Shown here: positions 31,961 through 44,472 of the stretch, in pieces
Layout: each line of letters opens with the position of its first letter
How positions within the stretch are numbered: the stretch's first letter is position 1
NCBI GenBank assembly: GCA_021568835.1
Contig: JAKGSH010000010.1
Location: 4,836,001-4,900,000 of the forward strand
From: Streptomyces sp. Tue 6430
GTDB lineage: Bacteria > Actinomycetota > Actinomycetes > Streptomycetales > Streptomycetaceae
Direction: 5' to 3'
DNA: 64,000 nt
The notes under the pieces: generated by a model
What the model was told of the DNA's origin: nothing
Databases searched by the model: none
What the model saw: only the letters and a program-made list of their open reading frames with translations
Translations under genes and position numbers: made by a program

Positions 31961-31989
31961 GGCGCCCTGCCGCACCCCGGCAGGGCGCC
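31961..31989 (+). terminator. Hairpin terminator after ispG
   Basis: 12-bp perfect stem GGCGCCCTGCCG/CGGCAGGGCGCC with a 5-nt loop. Confidence 0.75.
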
Positions 31990-32023
31990 CTGCCGCACGG
32001 GCGCCGTGGACCGCCGCAGGCTT

Positions 32024-32049
32024 CCAGGGGCGCGGGGAACCGCGCGACC
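32024..32049 (-). repeat. REP-like element, inverse of the copy at 14113
   Basis: CCAGGGGCGCGGGGAACCGC followed by GCGACC: the reverse complement of the 14113-14138 element with one base changed. Lies between convergent ispG and a GNAT gene. Confidence 0.55.
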
Positions 32050-32110
32050 AGCCTCCACCCACCCGCACCCCCACCACCGCCCCCCGTCGGCCCCGTGCCG
32101 GCGGCCCGCG

Positions 32111-32848
32111 TCAGCGGTGCCGCATCCACACGTTGGGCTCCCGGTACACCCCCTCGTCCGCCTCGCGGTCGACCCGCAGCACGCTCAGGCCGTCGGGGAC
32201 GACGTAGTCACCCGACTCGGGCAGCGCGAGGCCGGTCCAGTCCTCCCACTCGGCGACCGTCCCGGTCATCGTCTGGGAGGCCGGCGCCGCCGCGAGGATC
32301 TCCGCGCCGAGACGTTCGTGCGTGCGGATCCACGGGTCCAGCGCCGCGCCGTCGGCGCGCCGCCACCGTATGAAGGAGTCGATCGGCGTCAGCGGATACC
32401 GTGCCTTCGTCGTCGGCCGCACCGGTGCGATCACCCGGCTCAGACCGGCCTCCCGGCCCGCTTCCCGCAGAGCGCCCAGCGCCCGCCCCGCCAGCCCCCG
32501 TCCCTTGAGCGACGGGCTGACGATCGCCCCGCAGATCACCAGGGTGTCCGGCGCGACGCCCTGTTCCCGCCCCTCGACGGCCCTGGCCAGACTCCGGCTG
32601 TACCCGGAGGGGAGGCCGTCGACCCGCCCGTCCCAGCGGATCGGCACGCCCCACCCGCCGGCGACCGGCACCCCGTCCTCGTCGACGAGCAGGAGATCGA
32701 GGTCGGCGAACCACTCCCGGACCCGGCCGATGTACTCCCTGCTCACGGGATCGGCGGTGATGAACGCCGGAAAGCCCTCGCTGAAGAGCTCCGCGAGCTG
32801 TTCCGGACGCCACGCGCGGGCGTCGCTTCTCTCGGTTCGCAAGATCAT
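32111..32848 (-). CDS. GNAT-like acetyltransferase, unknown substrate
   Basis: A 245-residue protein with an acetyl-CoA-binding motif SLKGRGLAGRAL and surrounding GNAT-like strands (LVICGAIVSP). The C-terminal half (RYPLTPIDSFIRWRRADG, AEWEDWTGLALPESGDY) is found in actinobacterial proteins of this type whose substrate is not known to me. Start chosen at MILRTERSDARAW; upstream in-frame residues have no coding look. Confidence 0.7.
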   Translation of the reverse strand: MILRTERSDARAWRPEQLAELFSEGFPAFITADPVSREYIGRVREWFADLDLLLVDEDGVPVAGGWGVPIRWDGRVDGLPSGYSRSLARAVEGREQGVAPDTLVICGAIVSPSLKGRGLAGRALGALREAGREAGLSRVIAPVRPTTKARYPLTPIDSFIRWRRADGAALDPWIRTHERLGAEILAAAPASQTMTGTVAEWEDWTGLALPESGDYVVPDGLSVLRVDREADEGVYREPNVWMRHR

Positions 32849-32949
32849 GGACCCGTTGGTAGCACAGGGGCCCCTGCGACGGGCGGCGCCGCACAACCCC
32901 GGCAGGTACAGTGCGGAGGTCAGGCAGACCCCAGTGTGAGGCCCCGCAC

Positions 32950-33797
32950 GTGTTGACGCAGACCACCTCCCGGGTCCTCGAACCGAGCGACCTGGACGCC
33001 GCCCTCGCCGTCCTCGACCGTGAGCCGGTCGCCAACGCCTTCGTGACCTCCCGGGTGCAGGTCGCGGGCCTGGACCCGTGGCGCCTCGGCGGCGAGATGT
33101 GGGGCTGGTACGAGGACGGCATGCTGACGTCCCTCTGCTACGCCGGCGCGAACCTGGTCCCCATCTGTGCCACCCCCCGCGCCATACGCGCCTTCGCCGA
33201 CCGCGCCCGCCGGGCCGGCCGCCGCTGCTCCTCCATCGTGGGCCCCGCCGACGCCACCGCCCTGCTGTGGCGGCTCCTCGAACCGCACTGGGGCCCCGCC
33301 CGCGAGGTCCGCGCCCGCCAGCCCCTGATGGTCGCCGACCGGATGCCGGACGACGTCGCCCCGGACCCCTACGTACGCCGCATACGCAAGGACGAGATGG
33401 ACGCGATCATGCCGGCGTGCGTGGCGATGTTCACCGAGGAGGTCGGCGTCTCCCCGATGGCCGGCGACGGCGGCCTGCTCTACCAGGCGCGGGTCGCCGA
33501 ACTCGTCGGATCCGGCCGCTCGTTCGCCCGCCTCGACGACCGGGGCAGGGTCGTCTTCAAGGCGGAGATCGGCGCGGCCACGCCCCGGGCCTGCCAGGTC
33601 CAGGGCGTCTGGGTGGCCCCCGAGTACCGGGGGAGGGGCCTGGCGGCCCCGGCATGGCGGCCGTCCTGCGCTACGCGCTCGCGGACGTCGCCCCGGTGGT
33701 CAGCCTCTACGTCAACGACTTCAACACGACGGCGAGGCGGACGTACCGCAGGGTGGGCTTCGAGGAGGTCGGTGCGTTCATGAGCGTCCTGTTCTGA
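32950..33797 (+). CDS. GNAT acetyltransferase with DUF4081-like N-domain, one apparent frameshift
   Basis: About 282 residues. The N-terminal half (FVTSRVQVAGLDPWRLGGEMWGWY) matches the DUF4081 type found in actinobacterial acetyltransferases; the C-terminal half is the GNAT domain with VQGVWVAPEYRGRGLA. The frame breaks at the CCCC run 33647-33650. Restoring a base gives AAPGMAAVLRYALADV and the typical ending SLYVNDFNTTARRTYRRVGF to the TGA at 33795-33797. GTG start. Target unknown. Confidence 0.8.
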
Positions 33798-33870
33798 GCG
33801 TCCCGTTCCGAGGGCTCCGCTCCGACCGTTCCGTTCCAGGGGCTCCGCTCCGAGCGTCCCGTTCCGGGGG
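33796..33870 (+). repeat. 28-bp tandem repeat after the GNAT gene, about 2.7 copies
   Basis: Unit GAGCGTCCCGTTCC followed by a GGGCTCCGCTCC block, copies at 33796-33823, 33824-33851 and a partial one to 33870. A degraded further copy overlaps the end of the coding sequence. No gene in the 190-bp gap. Confidence 0.7.
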
Positions 33871-33987
33871 CCCAGGGCCGCCTGCCCCTCGCCGCGTCCC
33901 GCCCCGCCGCGGGGCCCGCCACGCCCCGTCCGCCCGGCACCCGCCGACCGGAACCCGCCGACCGGAACCCCCCTGTAGGCTCCCGCC

Positions 33988-34485
33988 ATGGACCTCGTCA
34001 TCGGCCCCTTGGACCTTCCCGCCCACGTGGACGAGGCCCTCGCCGTGCAAGCCGTGGCCTTCGGACTGGGCCCGGACGAGGTGGCCGTCCGCCGGCAGAT
34101 CGTCCTGCGCCACATGACCAACCCCGGCGCGCGGGCGTACGGGGCGACCGTCGGGGACCGGCTCGTCGGCTTCGTCTACGGCATGCCCAACGACCGCTCC
34201 CACTGGTGGTCCACCGTCGTCGAGCCCTACCTCCGCGCCGACGGCACCGACTTCTGGCTCGACGACTCCTTCGTCATCACCGAACTCCACGTCCACCCGG
34301 CCCACCAGAACCGCGGCGCGGGCCGCTCCCTGATCACCACGATCACCGACACCGCGACCCAGCCGCGCTCGATCCTCTCCGCGATCGACATCGACAGCCC
34401 GGCCCGCGCGCTGTACCACTCCCTGGGCTACCGGGACCTGGCCCGCCGCGTCCTCTTCCCCAGCGCCCCCGCCCGTACGCCGTGA
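33988..34485 (+). CDS. GNAT family N-acetyltransferase
   Basis: A 165-residue single-domain GNAT protein. The acetyl-CoA site is ITELHVHPAHQNRGAGRSLI and the C-terminal ALYHSLGYRDLARRVLF is typical. Third acetyltransferase gene in a row in this conserved stretch between ispG and proS. Substrate unknown. Confidence 0.88.
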   Translation: MDLVIGPLDLPAHVDEALAVQAVAFGLGPDEVAVRRQIVLRHMTNPGARAYGATVGDRLVGFVYGMPNDRSHWWSTVVEPYLRADGTDFWLDDSFVITELHVHPAHQNRGAGRSLITTITDTATQPRSILSAIDIDSPARALYHSLGYRDLARRVLFPSAPARTP

Positions 34486-34628
34486 TGGGCGCCCCCCTCC
34501 CGCTGCGCCGGGCGTAAACGGATTTCCGGCCGCGCGGGGCTCCCGGCTAACCTCCTAGCCAGCACCCTCCCCACTCTCGGCCCGTTCCGAGCGGGGCGAT
34601 TATCCCGATCGGCAGGAGTTCGTACACC

Positions 34629-36328
34629 ATGGCCAACGCACCGGTCCAGCGCATGTCCCAGTTGATGGCGAAGACGCTGCGCGACGACCCGGCGGACGCC
34701 GAGGTCCTCAGCCACAAGCTCCTCGTCCGTGCCGGCTACGTCCGCCGCACCGCCGCCGGCGTCTGGAGCTGGCTGCCGCTGGGCAAGAAGGTCCTCGCCA
34801 ACGTGGAGCGCATCGTCCGCGAGGAGATGGACGCGATCGGCGCCCAGGAGGTGCTGCTCCCCGCGCTGCTGCCGAAGGAGCCGTACGAGGCGACCGGCCG
34901 CTGGGAGGAGTACGGCCCGAACTCTTCCGCCTGAACGACCGCAAGGGCGGCGACTACCTCCTCGGCCCCACCCACGAGGAGATCTTCACCCTCCTGGTCA
35001 AGGACCAGTGCACGTCCTACAAGGACCTGCCGGTCATCCTCTACCAGATCCAGACCAAGTTCCGTGACGAGGCCCGCCCCGCGCCGGCATCCTGCGCGGC
35101 CGCGAGTTCCTGATGAAGGACTCCTACTCCTTCGACACCGAGGACGAGGCCTGGCCGCCTCCTACGCCCTGCACCGGCAGGCGTACCAGAAGGTGTTCGA
35201 GCGCCTCGGCCTGGACTACCGCATCTGCGCGGCGACCGCGGGAGCCATGGGCGGCTCGAAGTCGGAGGAGTTCCTGGCCCCGGCCGAGGCCGGCGAGGAC
35301 ACCTTCGCGGACTGCCCGAACTGCGACTTCGCGGCCAACACCGAGGCGATCACCTACGCGTCGCAGCCGGTCGACCCCTCCGCCGTGCCCGCGGCCGAGG
35401 AGATCCCCACCCCGACACCCCCACCATCGAGACCCTCGCCGCCTCCCTCGGCGTGCCGGCGTCCGCCACGCTGAAGAACCTCCTGGTCAAGGTGAACGGC
35501 GAGATCGTCGCCGTCGGCGTGCCCGGTGACCGCGAGGTCGACCTGGGCAAGGTCGAGGCGCACTTCGCGCCGGCCGTCGTCGAACTGGTCACCGCCGAGG
35601 ACTTCACCGGCCGCCCCGACCTGGTCCGCGGCTACGTCGGCCCGCAGGGCCTGGAGAAGGTGACCTACATCGCCGACCCGCGCGTGGCGCCGGGCACCGC
35701 GTGGATCACGGGCGCCAACAAGGAGCACACGCACGCGAAGAACGTCGTCGCGGGGCGTGACTTCGAGGTCGACGCCTACGTCGACGTCGTGGTCGTCCGG
35801 GAGGGCGACCCCTGCCCGAAGTGCGGCACCGGCCTCAAGCTGGACCGCGCCATCGAGATCGGCCACATCTTCCAGCTGGGCCGCAAGTACGCCGACGCCC
35901 TCAAGCTCGACGTCCTCGGCCAGAACGGCAAGCCGGTCCGCGTCACCATGGGCTCGTACGGCATCGGCGTCTCCCGCGCGGTCGCGGCCCTCGCCGAGCA
36001 GAGCGCCGACGACAAGGGCCTGTGCTGGCCCGCCGAGGTCGCCCCGGCCGACGTGCACGTGGTCGCGGCCGGCAAGGCCCTCCAGACCGAACTGGCCCTC
36101 GACGTCTCCGAGAAGCTGCGGGCAGCCGGCCTGCGGGTCCTGGTCGACGACCGGGCCGGGGTCTCGCCGGGCGTGAAGTTCACCGACTCCGAGCTGATCG
36201 GCGTACCGAAGATCCTGGTCGCGGGCCGCCGCTCCGCCGAGGGCGTCCTGGAACTGAAGGACCGCAGGACCGGCGAGCGCGAGGAGCTGACGGTGGACGA
36301 GGCCGTCGCCCGCCTCACGACCGCGTAA
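34629..36328 (+). CDS. proS: Prolyl-tRNA synthetase, four apparent frameshifts
   Basis: Class II aminoacyl-tRNA synthetase of the bacterial type, about 567 residues once the frame is repaired. Order: class II core (VRRTAAGVWSWLPLGKKVL, LLGPTHEEIFTLLVKDQ, FLMKDSYSFD), the editing insertion (VPASATLKNLLVKVNGEIVAVGVPG, GANKEHTHAKNVV), motif 3 region (VTMGSYGIGVSRAVAALAEQ), and the anticodon-binding domain (GVSPGVKFTDSELIGVPKILVAGRR). Single bases are missing at C/G runs 34916-34918, 35077-35080, 35148-35149 and 35410-35413. Because the enzyme is essential and every domain is conserved on both sides of each break, sequence error is far more likely than a pseudogene. Confidence 0.93.
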
Positions 36329-36356
36329 GCACGTCCCGGATCATTCGCGGACCGTT

Positions 36357-36398
36357 CCCCCCGCCGCAGGACATGACAGACGTCCCGGCGGCGGGGGG
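36357..36398 (+). terminator. Hairpin after proS
   Basis: 10-bp stem CCCCCCGCCG/CGGCGGGGGG with a 22-nt loop, 29 bp downstream of proS. Confidence 0.6.
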
Positions 36399-36444
36399 AG
36401 CGACCGTGATCCTCGCAGGAGGCCCGGCGGCCGACGGCCACCCC

Positions 36445-36636
36445 CGTCCGGTCCGCTCCCGCGCCGGCGGCCGCACGGCATGCCCTCAGGGCGTCGGGGC
36501 CGGCGCGTCGTCATGACGGGCCTGCATTTTCGGGCTACTCCGTCCGGCCCGCTCCCGCGCCGGCGGCCGCACGGCGCGCCCTCAGGGCGCCGGGGGCCGC
36601 GCGCGTCGTCACGACGGGCCCGCGCCCTCGGGCCAC
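36445..36636. repeat. Tandem duplication of a 96-bp unit
   Basis: Two adjacent copies (36445-36540 and 36541-36636), both beginning CGTCCGG and sharing GCTCCCGCGCCGGCGGCCGC, then CCCTCAGGGCG and TCGTCATGACGGGC or TCGTCACGACGGGC. The copies have drifted at several positions, so the duplication is not very recent. Together with the hairpin it accounts for the 347-bp gap between proS and the convergent kinase-like gene. Confidence 0.75.
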
Positions 36637-36675
36637 CCGCCCCACTCCACCCCGTGGGAACCCGCCGGACGGGCC

Positions 36676-37569
36676 CTAGACCCACCCGGCGAACTCCAGC
36701 AACAACTCCGCGTCCCTGGGCCGTCCCACGCGCAGTGCCCGCACGCCCGACTCCACGGCCCGGAACAGCGTCCACCCCCGCAACCGCTCCTGGTCCACCT
36801 CCAGCGACTCCGCGAGCCGCTTCACCCGCCGCCGGGTCGTCGTCGCCCCCGACGAGGAGGCGATCAGGTCCTCCACCCGGTCCCGGACCAGCCGTGCCAG
36901 GTCGAAGGCGCACTCGCCGACCACCGGGTCCGGCCCCACCGCCAGCCAGGGCGTCCGCTCGCCCGCGAGCACCTTGCTCTGCCGGAACGTCCCGTGCAGC
37001 AGCCGGTGCTCGGGCGGCGCGGCCAGCAGCTCCTCGCGGGCCGCGAGCGCCGCGTCGACGAGCCCCGCCACGTCCGCGCCGGCCCGCGCGCGCATCGCCC
37101 CCGCCTGCCGCCCGGTCCGCTCGGCCACCGTCTCGAAGGAGTGCCCGGCGGGCGGTTCCACCCACAGCCGCCGCAGCGTCCCCGCCGCCTCCAGCAGCGC
37201 CCTCGCCTCCGGCAGCGACCGCACCGACACGTCGGGGTGCAGCCGCTCCAGCAGGAGGGCCCCCTCACCCGCCGGCCCCTCCACCAGCTGTACGGCGCCC
37301 CGGCCGTCCCAGTGGATGAGCGCGGCCCGCTCCGCCTCCGGCCGGAACCGGGGTGGGGCCAGTTTCAGCACGGCCGGCGTCCCGTCGGCACGCCGTACCA
37401 GCAGCACCAGGCTGCTGCGGCCGCCGGGCACCTGCACCCGCTCGACGGTCAACTCGCGTAGCGCGACGGCCCGGCGGACCGTCTCCGGCAGCTTCTCCAA
37501 CCAGTCGTCACCGCCCGGCGCGCTCTCGCCGAGCGCCCTGACCAGACGCTGCGGCGGTTCGAAAGCCAT
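36676..37569 (-). CDS. Predicted pseudokinase of the aminoglycoside phosphotransferase family
   Basis: A 297-residue protein with the APH(6)/hydroxyurea-phosphotransferase layout: VLKLAPPRFRPEAER supplies the nucleotide-site lysine and LLLERLHPD the hinge. The catalytic loop, normally HGDxxxxNVL, reads HGTFRQSKVL, so both the catalytic aspartate and the metal-binding asparagine are replaced, and the DPxP metal motif is GPDP. Catalysis by the usual mechanism is therefore unlikely. Downstream of a two-gene minus-strand unit, 27 bp from the ferritin-like gene's stop, so probably co-transcribed with it. Confidence 0.8.
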   Translation of the reverse strand: MAFEPPQRLVRALGESAPGGDDWLEKLPETVRRAVALRELTVERVQVPGGRSSLVLLVRRADGTPAVLKLAPPRFRPEAERAALIHWDGRGAVQLVEGPAGEGALLLERLHPDVSVRSLPEARALLEAAGTLRRLWVEPPAGHSFETVAERTGRQAGAMRARAGADVAGLVDAALAAREELLAAPPEHRLLHGTFRQSKVLAGERTPWLAVGPDPVVGECAFDLARLVRDRVEDLIASSSGATTTRRRVKRLAESLEVDQERLRGWTLFRAVESGVRALRVGRPRDAELLLEFAGWV

Positions 37570-37596
37570 ACGCGAGTCGTCCTCTCCTGCTCCGGT

Positions 37597-38139
37597 CTAC
37601 GCCGTCGGTGTGGGGGCCGGTGTGGGGGTCGAGACGGGTGCCGGTGTCGCCGTGCCCGCCTTCGTCGCCGCGGGACCGGCCCCGGTGGCGGCCGGGTCCG
37701 TCTGCGCACCGGCCCGCTCGGCGAGACCAGGGAAGGCTACGCTCCCACCGCGCCAGCGCACCGCGCGGACCGCGGCCTCCCGCAGCGCCCCGGCCGCCTC
37801 ACGACGCCGGGCACCGGTGGCCGCCCGGACCAGGTCCGAGTAGACCCCGGCGACGCGTTCCTCCAGCTCGACGGCGAGCCGGAGCGCCGCGGCGGAGTCC
37901 GGCACCGCGAACGGCAGCGCGTACGCGGCGCTCGCGGCGATGGGCTCGGCGCCCAGGCCGCGCACCTCGCGGGCCAGCGCGTCCCGGCGCGCCCGGTGCG
38001 CGTCGTACGCCGCCCGGGCCTCCGCGCGCCGCCCCTCGCGGATCCGGCCGCCGACCACCCCGTAGCCGTACACCGCCGCGTGCTCGGCGGCCAGCGCGGC
38101 CTGGAGCGCCGTCACCTCACCGGTGTTCCGCCCACTCAT
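37597..38139 (-). CDS. Ferritin-like domain protein (DUF4439 type)
   Basis: A 180-residue helical protein. The core EVTALQAALAAEHAAVYGYGVVGGRI and LRLAVELEERVAGVYSDLV form the four-helix DUF4439 pattern seen in actinobacterial ferritin-like proteins. The last 30 or so residues are a Pro/Thr/Ala tail. No signal peptide. The start overlaps the lipoprotein gene stop (ATGA), so they form a unit, possibly an envelope-associated pair. Function unknown. Confidence 0.75.
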   Translation of the reverse strand: MSGRNTGEVTALQAALAAEHAAVYGYGVVGGRIREGRRAEARAAYDAHRARRDALAREVRGLGAEPIAASAAYALPFAVPDSAAALRLAVELEERVAGVYSDLVRAATGARRREAAGALREAAVRAVRWRGGSVAFPGLAERAGAQTDPAATGAGPAATKAGTATPAPVSTPTPAPTPTA

Positions 38140-38776
38140 CGGTCCCCCTCCGTCAGCAGGTACGCGTGCGCGGCCCCGGCCGCCGCCACCGAGGCCAGCA
38201 GCCGGGCCAGCTCGCCCGGCACGTCCGCCAGGGCCGCGACCCTGCGGTCCGCGAGGGCCCGCTCCGCGCCGGCCAGGTCGGCGAGCGCGCCCTTCGCCGT
38301 CGCGGGGACGGCGGCGGACGGCGTGGCCGGAACCGTCCCGGACGCCGGGACGGACGCCGACGACGCCGGGACGGACGCCGACGACGCCGGGGCCGGCACC
38401 GACGCCGGGACGGACGCCGGGACCGACGGGAGCGCGGAGGCCGGGGCCGGCGGTGACGTCCCGGCGCCCCCACCGCGCCGCCGAACGCCGTCACATGCCG
38501 TACGACCTCCGCCCGCAGCGGTGCCAGCCGTGCCGCCAGCGCCGGATGGACGGCGAGGACGGCGTCGTAGCGCTCCACCAGTCCCGCGCTGTCCGCGGCG
38601 GCACGCGCGCGTGCGCGCTCCTGCGCCGAGGCCGACGGATCACCGCCGGAGGTCTTCCCGCCGGCGTCCCCCTCGCCGGAGGAGCACCCGGCCAGCAGGG
38701 CGGCCCCGGCGGCCGAGGCGAGCAGAGTTCTTCGGCGCGGCCCGGAAGGGGTGCGCACAGGCGGCGGGAACGGCAC
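38136..38776 (-). CDS. Lipoprotein of unknown function, one apparent frameshift
   Basis: About 213 residues. GTG start, arginine-rich n-region RRRTLLASAAG and lipobox LLAGC. The mature part has a helical segment (AGLVERYDAVLAVHPALAARLAPLRAEVVRHV), a Val-Pro-Ala-Ser repeat linker, and a C-terminal helix pair (GALADLAGAERALADRRVAALADVPGEL). The frame breaks at the run of five C at 38467-38471; restoring a base joins GGAVG to the linker. The two helical parts resemble the DUF4439 neighbour in style. Confidence 0.7.
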
Positions 38777-39034
38777 GGCAGACGTCCTCGGGGAATCTCG
38801 TACGAAAGGAACCGATCACGGGCCGCTCACGCGCGTGCAGGCCCGTGATCACCGTACCCGCGCGTCGGCCCGGCACCACTCACCGGCACCGTCCGTGCCC
38901 CGTCGGGCGCCGGCGGGTGCGGCCGGGCGCCGCTGGGCCACTCGGTGGACGGCAACACACCCCGCGACCGGATACCCTTTGACCAGACACGCGAACCGTC
39001 CCACAACAGCACACGCGGCCGAGGAGTCACCCGG

Positions 39035-39589
39035 ATGAGCACCACCCAGAGCGAGAGGCTGCGAGAACTGCTCGAACCGCTCGTCGCCTCCCAGGGGCTG
39101 GACCTCGAAGAGATCACCGTGGACTCCGTCGGTCGCAGGAGAGTGCTGAGCGTGGTCGTCGACTCCGACACCGGAGCGGACCTGGACCGGATCGCCGATG
39201 TGAGCCGCGCGCTCTCGGCGAAGCTCGACGAGACGGACGCGATGGGCGAGGGCGAATACACCCTCGAGGTCGGCACCCCGGGCGCGGAGCGCGCCCTCAC
39301 CGAACACCGCCACTACGTCCGTGCCACGGACCGCCTGGTGAAGTTCCGGCTCCACGAGGGCGGCGAGGTGGTCGCCCGCATCCTCGGAGTGGACGACGAC
39401 GGCCTCGACGTCGAGGTGCCGGGCGTGAAGGGCCGCAGGGCCACCACGCGCAGGCTCGCCTTCGGCGACATCGACCAGGCCCGCGTCCAGGTCGAGTTCA
39501 ACCGCAAGGACAAGCAGGACGTGCAGGACGTGCAGGACGTGCAAGACGTGCAGGACGAGAAGGACATGAAGGAAGAGGAGGAGGCGTAG
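39035..39589 (+). CDS. rimP: Ribosome maturation factor RimP
   Basis: A 184-residue factor for 30S subunit assembly. N-terminal domain with LLEPLVASQGLDLEEITVDSVG and YTLEVGTPGAERALTE, then the SH3-like C-domain (VVARILGVDDDGLDVEV). The C-terminus carries an extension with four Asp-Val-Gln repeats and an acidic lysine/glutamate end. GAGGAG at 39021-39026 sets the start. First gene of the rimP-nusA-ylxR-infB group; nusA follows after 2 bp. Confidence 0.94.
   Translation: MSTTQSERLRELLEPLVASQGLDLEEITVDSVGRRRVLSVVVDSDTGADLDRIADVSRALSAKLDETDAMGEGEYTLEVGTPGAERALTEHRHYVRATDRLVKFRLHEGGEVVARILGVDDDGLDVEVPGVKGRRATTRRLAFGDIDQARVQVEFNRKDKQDVQDVQDVQDVQDEKDMKEEEEA
39518..39553 (+). repeat. 9-bp tandem repeat (GACGTGCAG)x4 in rimP
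   Basis: Four in-frame units, one with a single base change, encode Asp-Val-Gln repeats in the RimP tail. Length changes would not shift the frame. Confidence 0.85.
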
Positions 39590-39591
39590 CC

Positions 39592-40578
39592 GTGGACATC
39601 GACATGAGCGCCCTGCGGGGCTTGGTGCGGGAGAAGGAGATCTCCTTCGACCTGCTGGTCGAGGCGATCGAGTCGGCCCTCCTCATCGCCTACCACCGCA
39701 CCGAGGGAAGCCGCCGCCACGCGCGCGTGCGGCTCGACCGGGAATCCGGTCACGTGACCGTGTGGGCGAAGGAGGACCCCGAGGACCTCGAGGAGGGCCA
39801 GGAGCCCCGCGAGTTCGACGACACCCCGTCCGACTTCGGCCGCATCGCCGCCACCACGGCCAAGCAGGTGATCCTCCAGCGGCTGCGCGACGCCGAGGAC
39901 GACGCGACGCTCGGCGAGTACGCGGGCCGGGAGGGCGACATCGTCACCGGCGTGGTCCAGCAGGGCCGCGACCCGAAGAACGTGCTCGTCGACATCGGCA
40001 AGCTCGAGGCCATCCTGCCGGTGCAGGAGCAGGTCCCGGGCGAGACGTACCCGCACGGCATGCGCCTGCGGTCGTACGTCGTCCGGGTGGCGAAGGGCAT
40101 GCGCGGTCCGTCCGTGACGCTCTCGCGCACCCACCCCAACCTGGTGAAGAAGCTGTTCGCGCTCGAGGTGCCGGAGATCGCCGACGGGTCCGTCGAGATC
40201 TCCGCCATCGCCCGCGAGGCCGGCCACCGCACCAAGATCGCCGTACGGTCCACCCGTTCGGGCCTGAACGCCAAGGGCGCCTGCATCGGCCCGATGGGCG
40301 GCCGGGTGCGCAACGTCATGGGCGAGCTGAACGGCGAGAAGATCGACATCGTCGACTGGTCGGACGACCCGGCCGAGATGGTGGCGAACGCCCTGTCGCC
40401 CGCCCGGGTGTCCAAGGTGGAGGTCGTCGACATGGCGGCCCGCTCCGCGCGCGTGACGGTGCCGGACTACCAGCTCTCGCTGGCGATCGGCAAGGAGGGC
40501 CAGAACGCCCGCCTCGCCGCCCGCCTGACCGGCTGGCGGATCGACATCCGGCCGGACACCGAGCAGCCCGGCGAGTGA
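39592..40578 (+). CDS. nusA: Transcription termination/antitermination factor NusA
   Basis: A 328-residue NusA. N-terminal RNA-polymerase-binding domain, S1 domain (GDIVTGVVQQGRDPKNVLVDIG), KH1 (EISAIAREAGHRTKIAVRS) and KH2 (DYQLSLAIGKEGQNARLAARLTG). The C-terminal acidic repeats of the E. coli protein are absent, as is usual in actinobacteria. GTG start two bases after rimP. Confidence 0.95.
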   Translation: MDIDMSALRGLVREKEISFDLLVEAIESALLIAYHRTEGSRRHARVRLDRESGHVTVWAKEDPEDLEEGQEPREFDDTPSDFGRIAATTAKQVILQRLRDAEDDATLGEYAGREGDIVTGVVQQGRDPKNVLVDIGKLEAILPVQEQVPGETYPHGMRLRSYVVRVAKGMRGPSVTLSRTHPNLVKKLFALEVPEIADGSVEISAIAREAGHRTKIAVRSTRSGLNAKGACIGPMGGRVRNVMGELNGEKIDIVDWSDDPAEMVANALSPARVSKVEVVDMAARSARVTVPDYQLSLAIGKEGQNARLAARLTGWRIDIRPDTEQPGE

Positions 40579-40742
40579 GCCGGGGGATCACCCTCGCGGA
40601 CGAACCCGGAGACCGCTCCGGGGACGCCCTCGGGGAATAGATCCAAGCCGCAGCACGCTCAGATCACGTCAGTTATACGCGCGGCAACCGTTCGACCGCT
40701 GCCCCGATGGGGTGAGGTCGCCGCGGGGAGGTAGACTTAACT

Positions 40743-41039
40743 GTGTCTGGCCGGACGCACGCCCGAGTACGCCCCGAGCGCACCTGTGTGGGGTGCCGGG
40801 AGCGGGCGGCCAAGACGGAACTGCTGCGCATCGTGGCGATCGAGGACGCGTGCGTCCCCGATCCTCGCGGTACGCTGCCCGGCCGGGGTGCGTATCTGCA
40901 TCCCGCCCCGGTCTGTCTCGACCAGGCGGTACGCCGACGGGCGTTCACGAGGGCGTTGCGAGCCCCGGGAGCGCTCGACACAAAGGTGTTGCGCCAGTAC
41001 GTCGAGCAGACGACCGTTGCCGAGCAGGCAACACCGTAA
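40743..41039 (+). CDS. YlxR-family RNA-binding protein (DUF448)
   Basis: A 98-residue basic protein with the diagnostic RTCVGCRERAAKTELLRIV near the N-terminus and LPGRGAYLHP in the middle. Usually encoded between nusA and infB, as here. YlxR proteins bind nucleic acid or nucleoid; precise role is unsettled. GTG start. Confidence 0.9.
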   Translation: MSGRTHARVRPERTCVGCRERAAKTELLRIVAIEDACVPDPRGTLPGRGAYLHPAPVCLDQAVRRRAFTRALRAPGALDTKVLRQYVEQTTVAEQATP

Positions 41040-41186
41040 GAAGGCGTCGCACGGAACCTCCGTGCGGCTCTGGTACCCCGCGAGTTGGAAGTAGGTCGAG
41101 ATTGCGATGAGCACTCGATGAGCACGCGATGAGTACGCCCATGAAGTAGCGACGGTCCGGACACACCCGGACCTAAAAGGAGCGAA

Positions 41187-44294
<3,108 letters not shown>

Positions 44295-44309
44295 CACCCC
44301 CGGTTCGTG

Positions 44310-44340
44310 CCGGCCGGCGGGGCGCTGCCCCGCCGGCCGG
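44310..44340 (+). terminator. Hairpin terminator after infB
   Basis: Perfect 14-bp stem CCGGCCGGCGGGGC/GCCCCGCCGGCCGG with a 3-nt loop. Confidence 0.8.
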
Positions 44341-44472
44341 TGCGGCGTTCCGGCGGCGGTGAGCGGGGAAAACCCCGTCGAGCCGCGGCCGCGATCGTTG
44401 TACCGTTCTTGATGCCCCTGTCCGCTCAGGGCAGGGCCATCGATCCCGTACCGGCGGGTGAACCGGTTGCCC

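Noticed and set aside
34629..36328. proS as a pseudogene with a second functional copy elsewhere
   Set aside because: All domains and catalytic motifs are intact on both sides of four single-base breaks in G/C runs, and other genes in the window show the same error type.
36445..36636. CRISPR-like array
   Set aside because: Only two long, adjacent, diverged copies with no spacers and no cas genes nearby.
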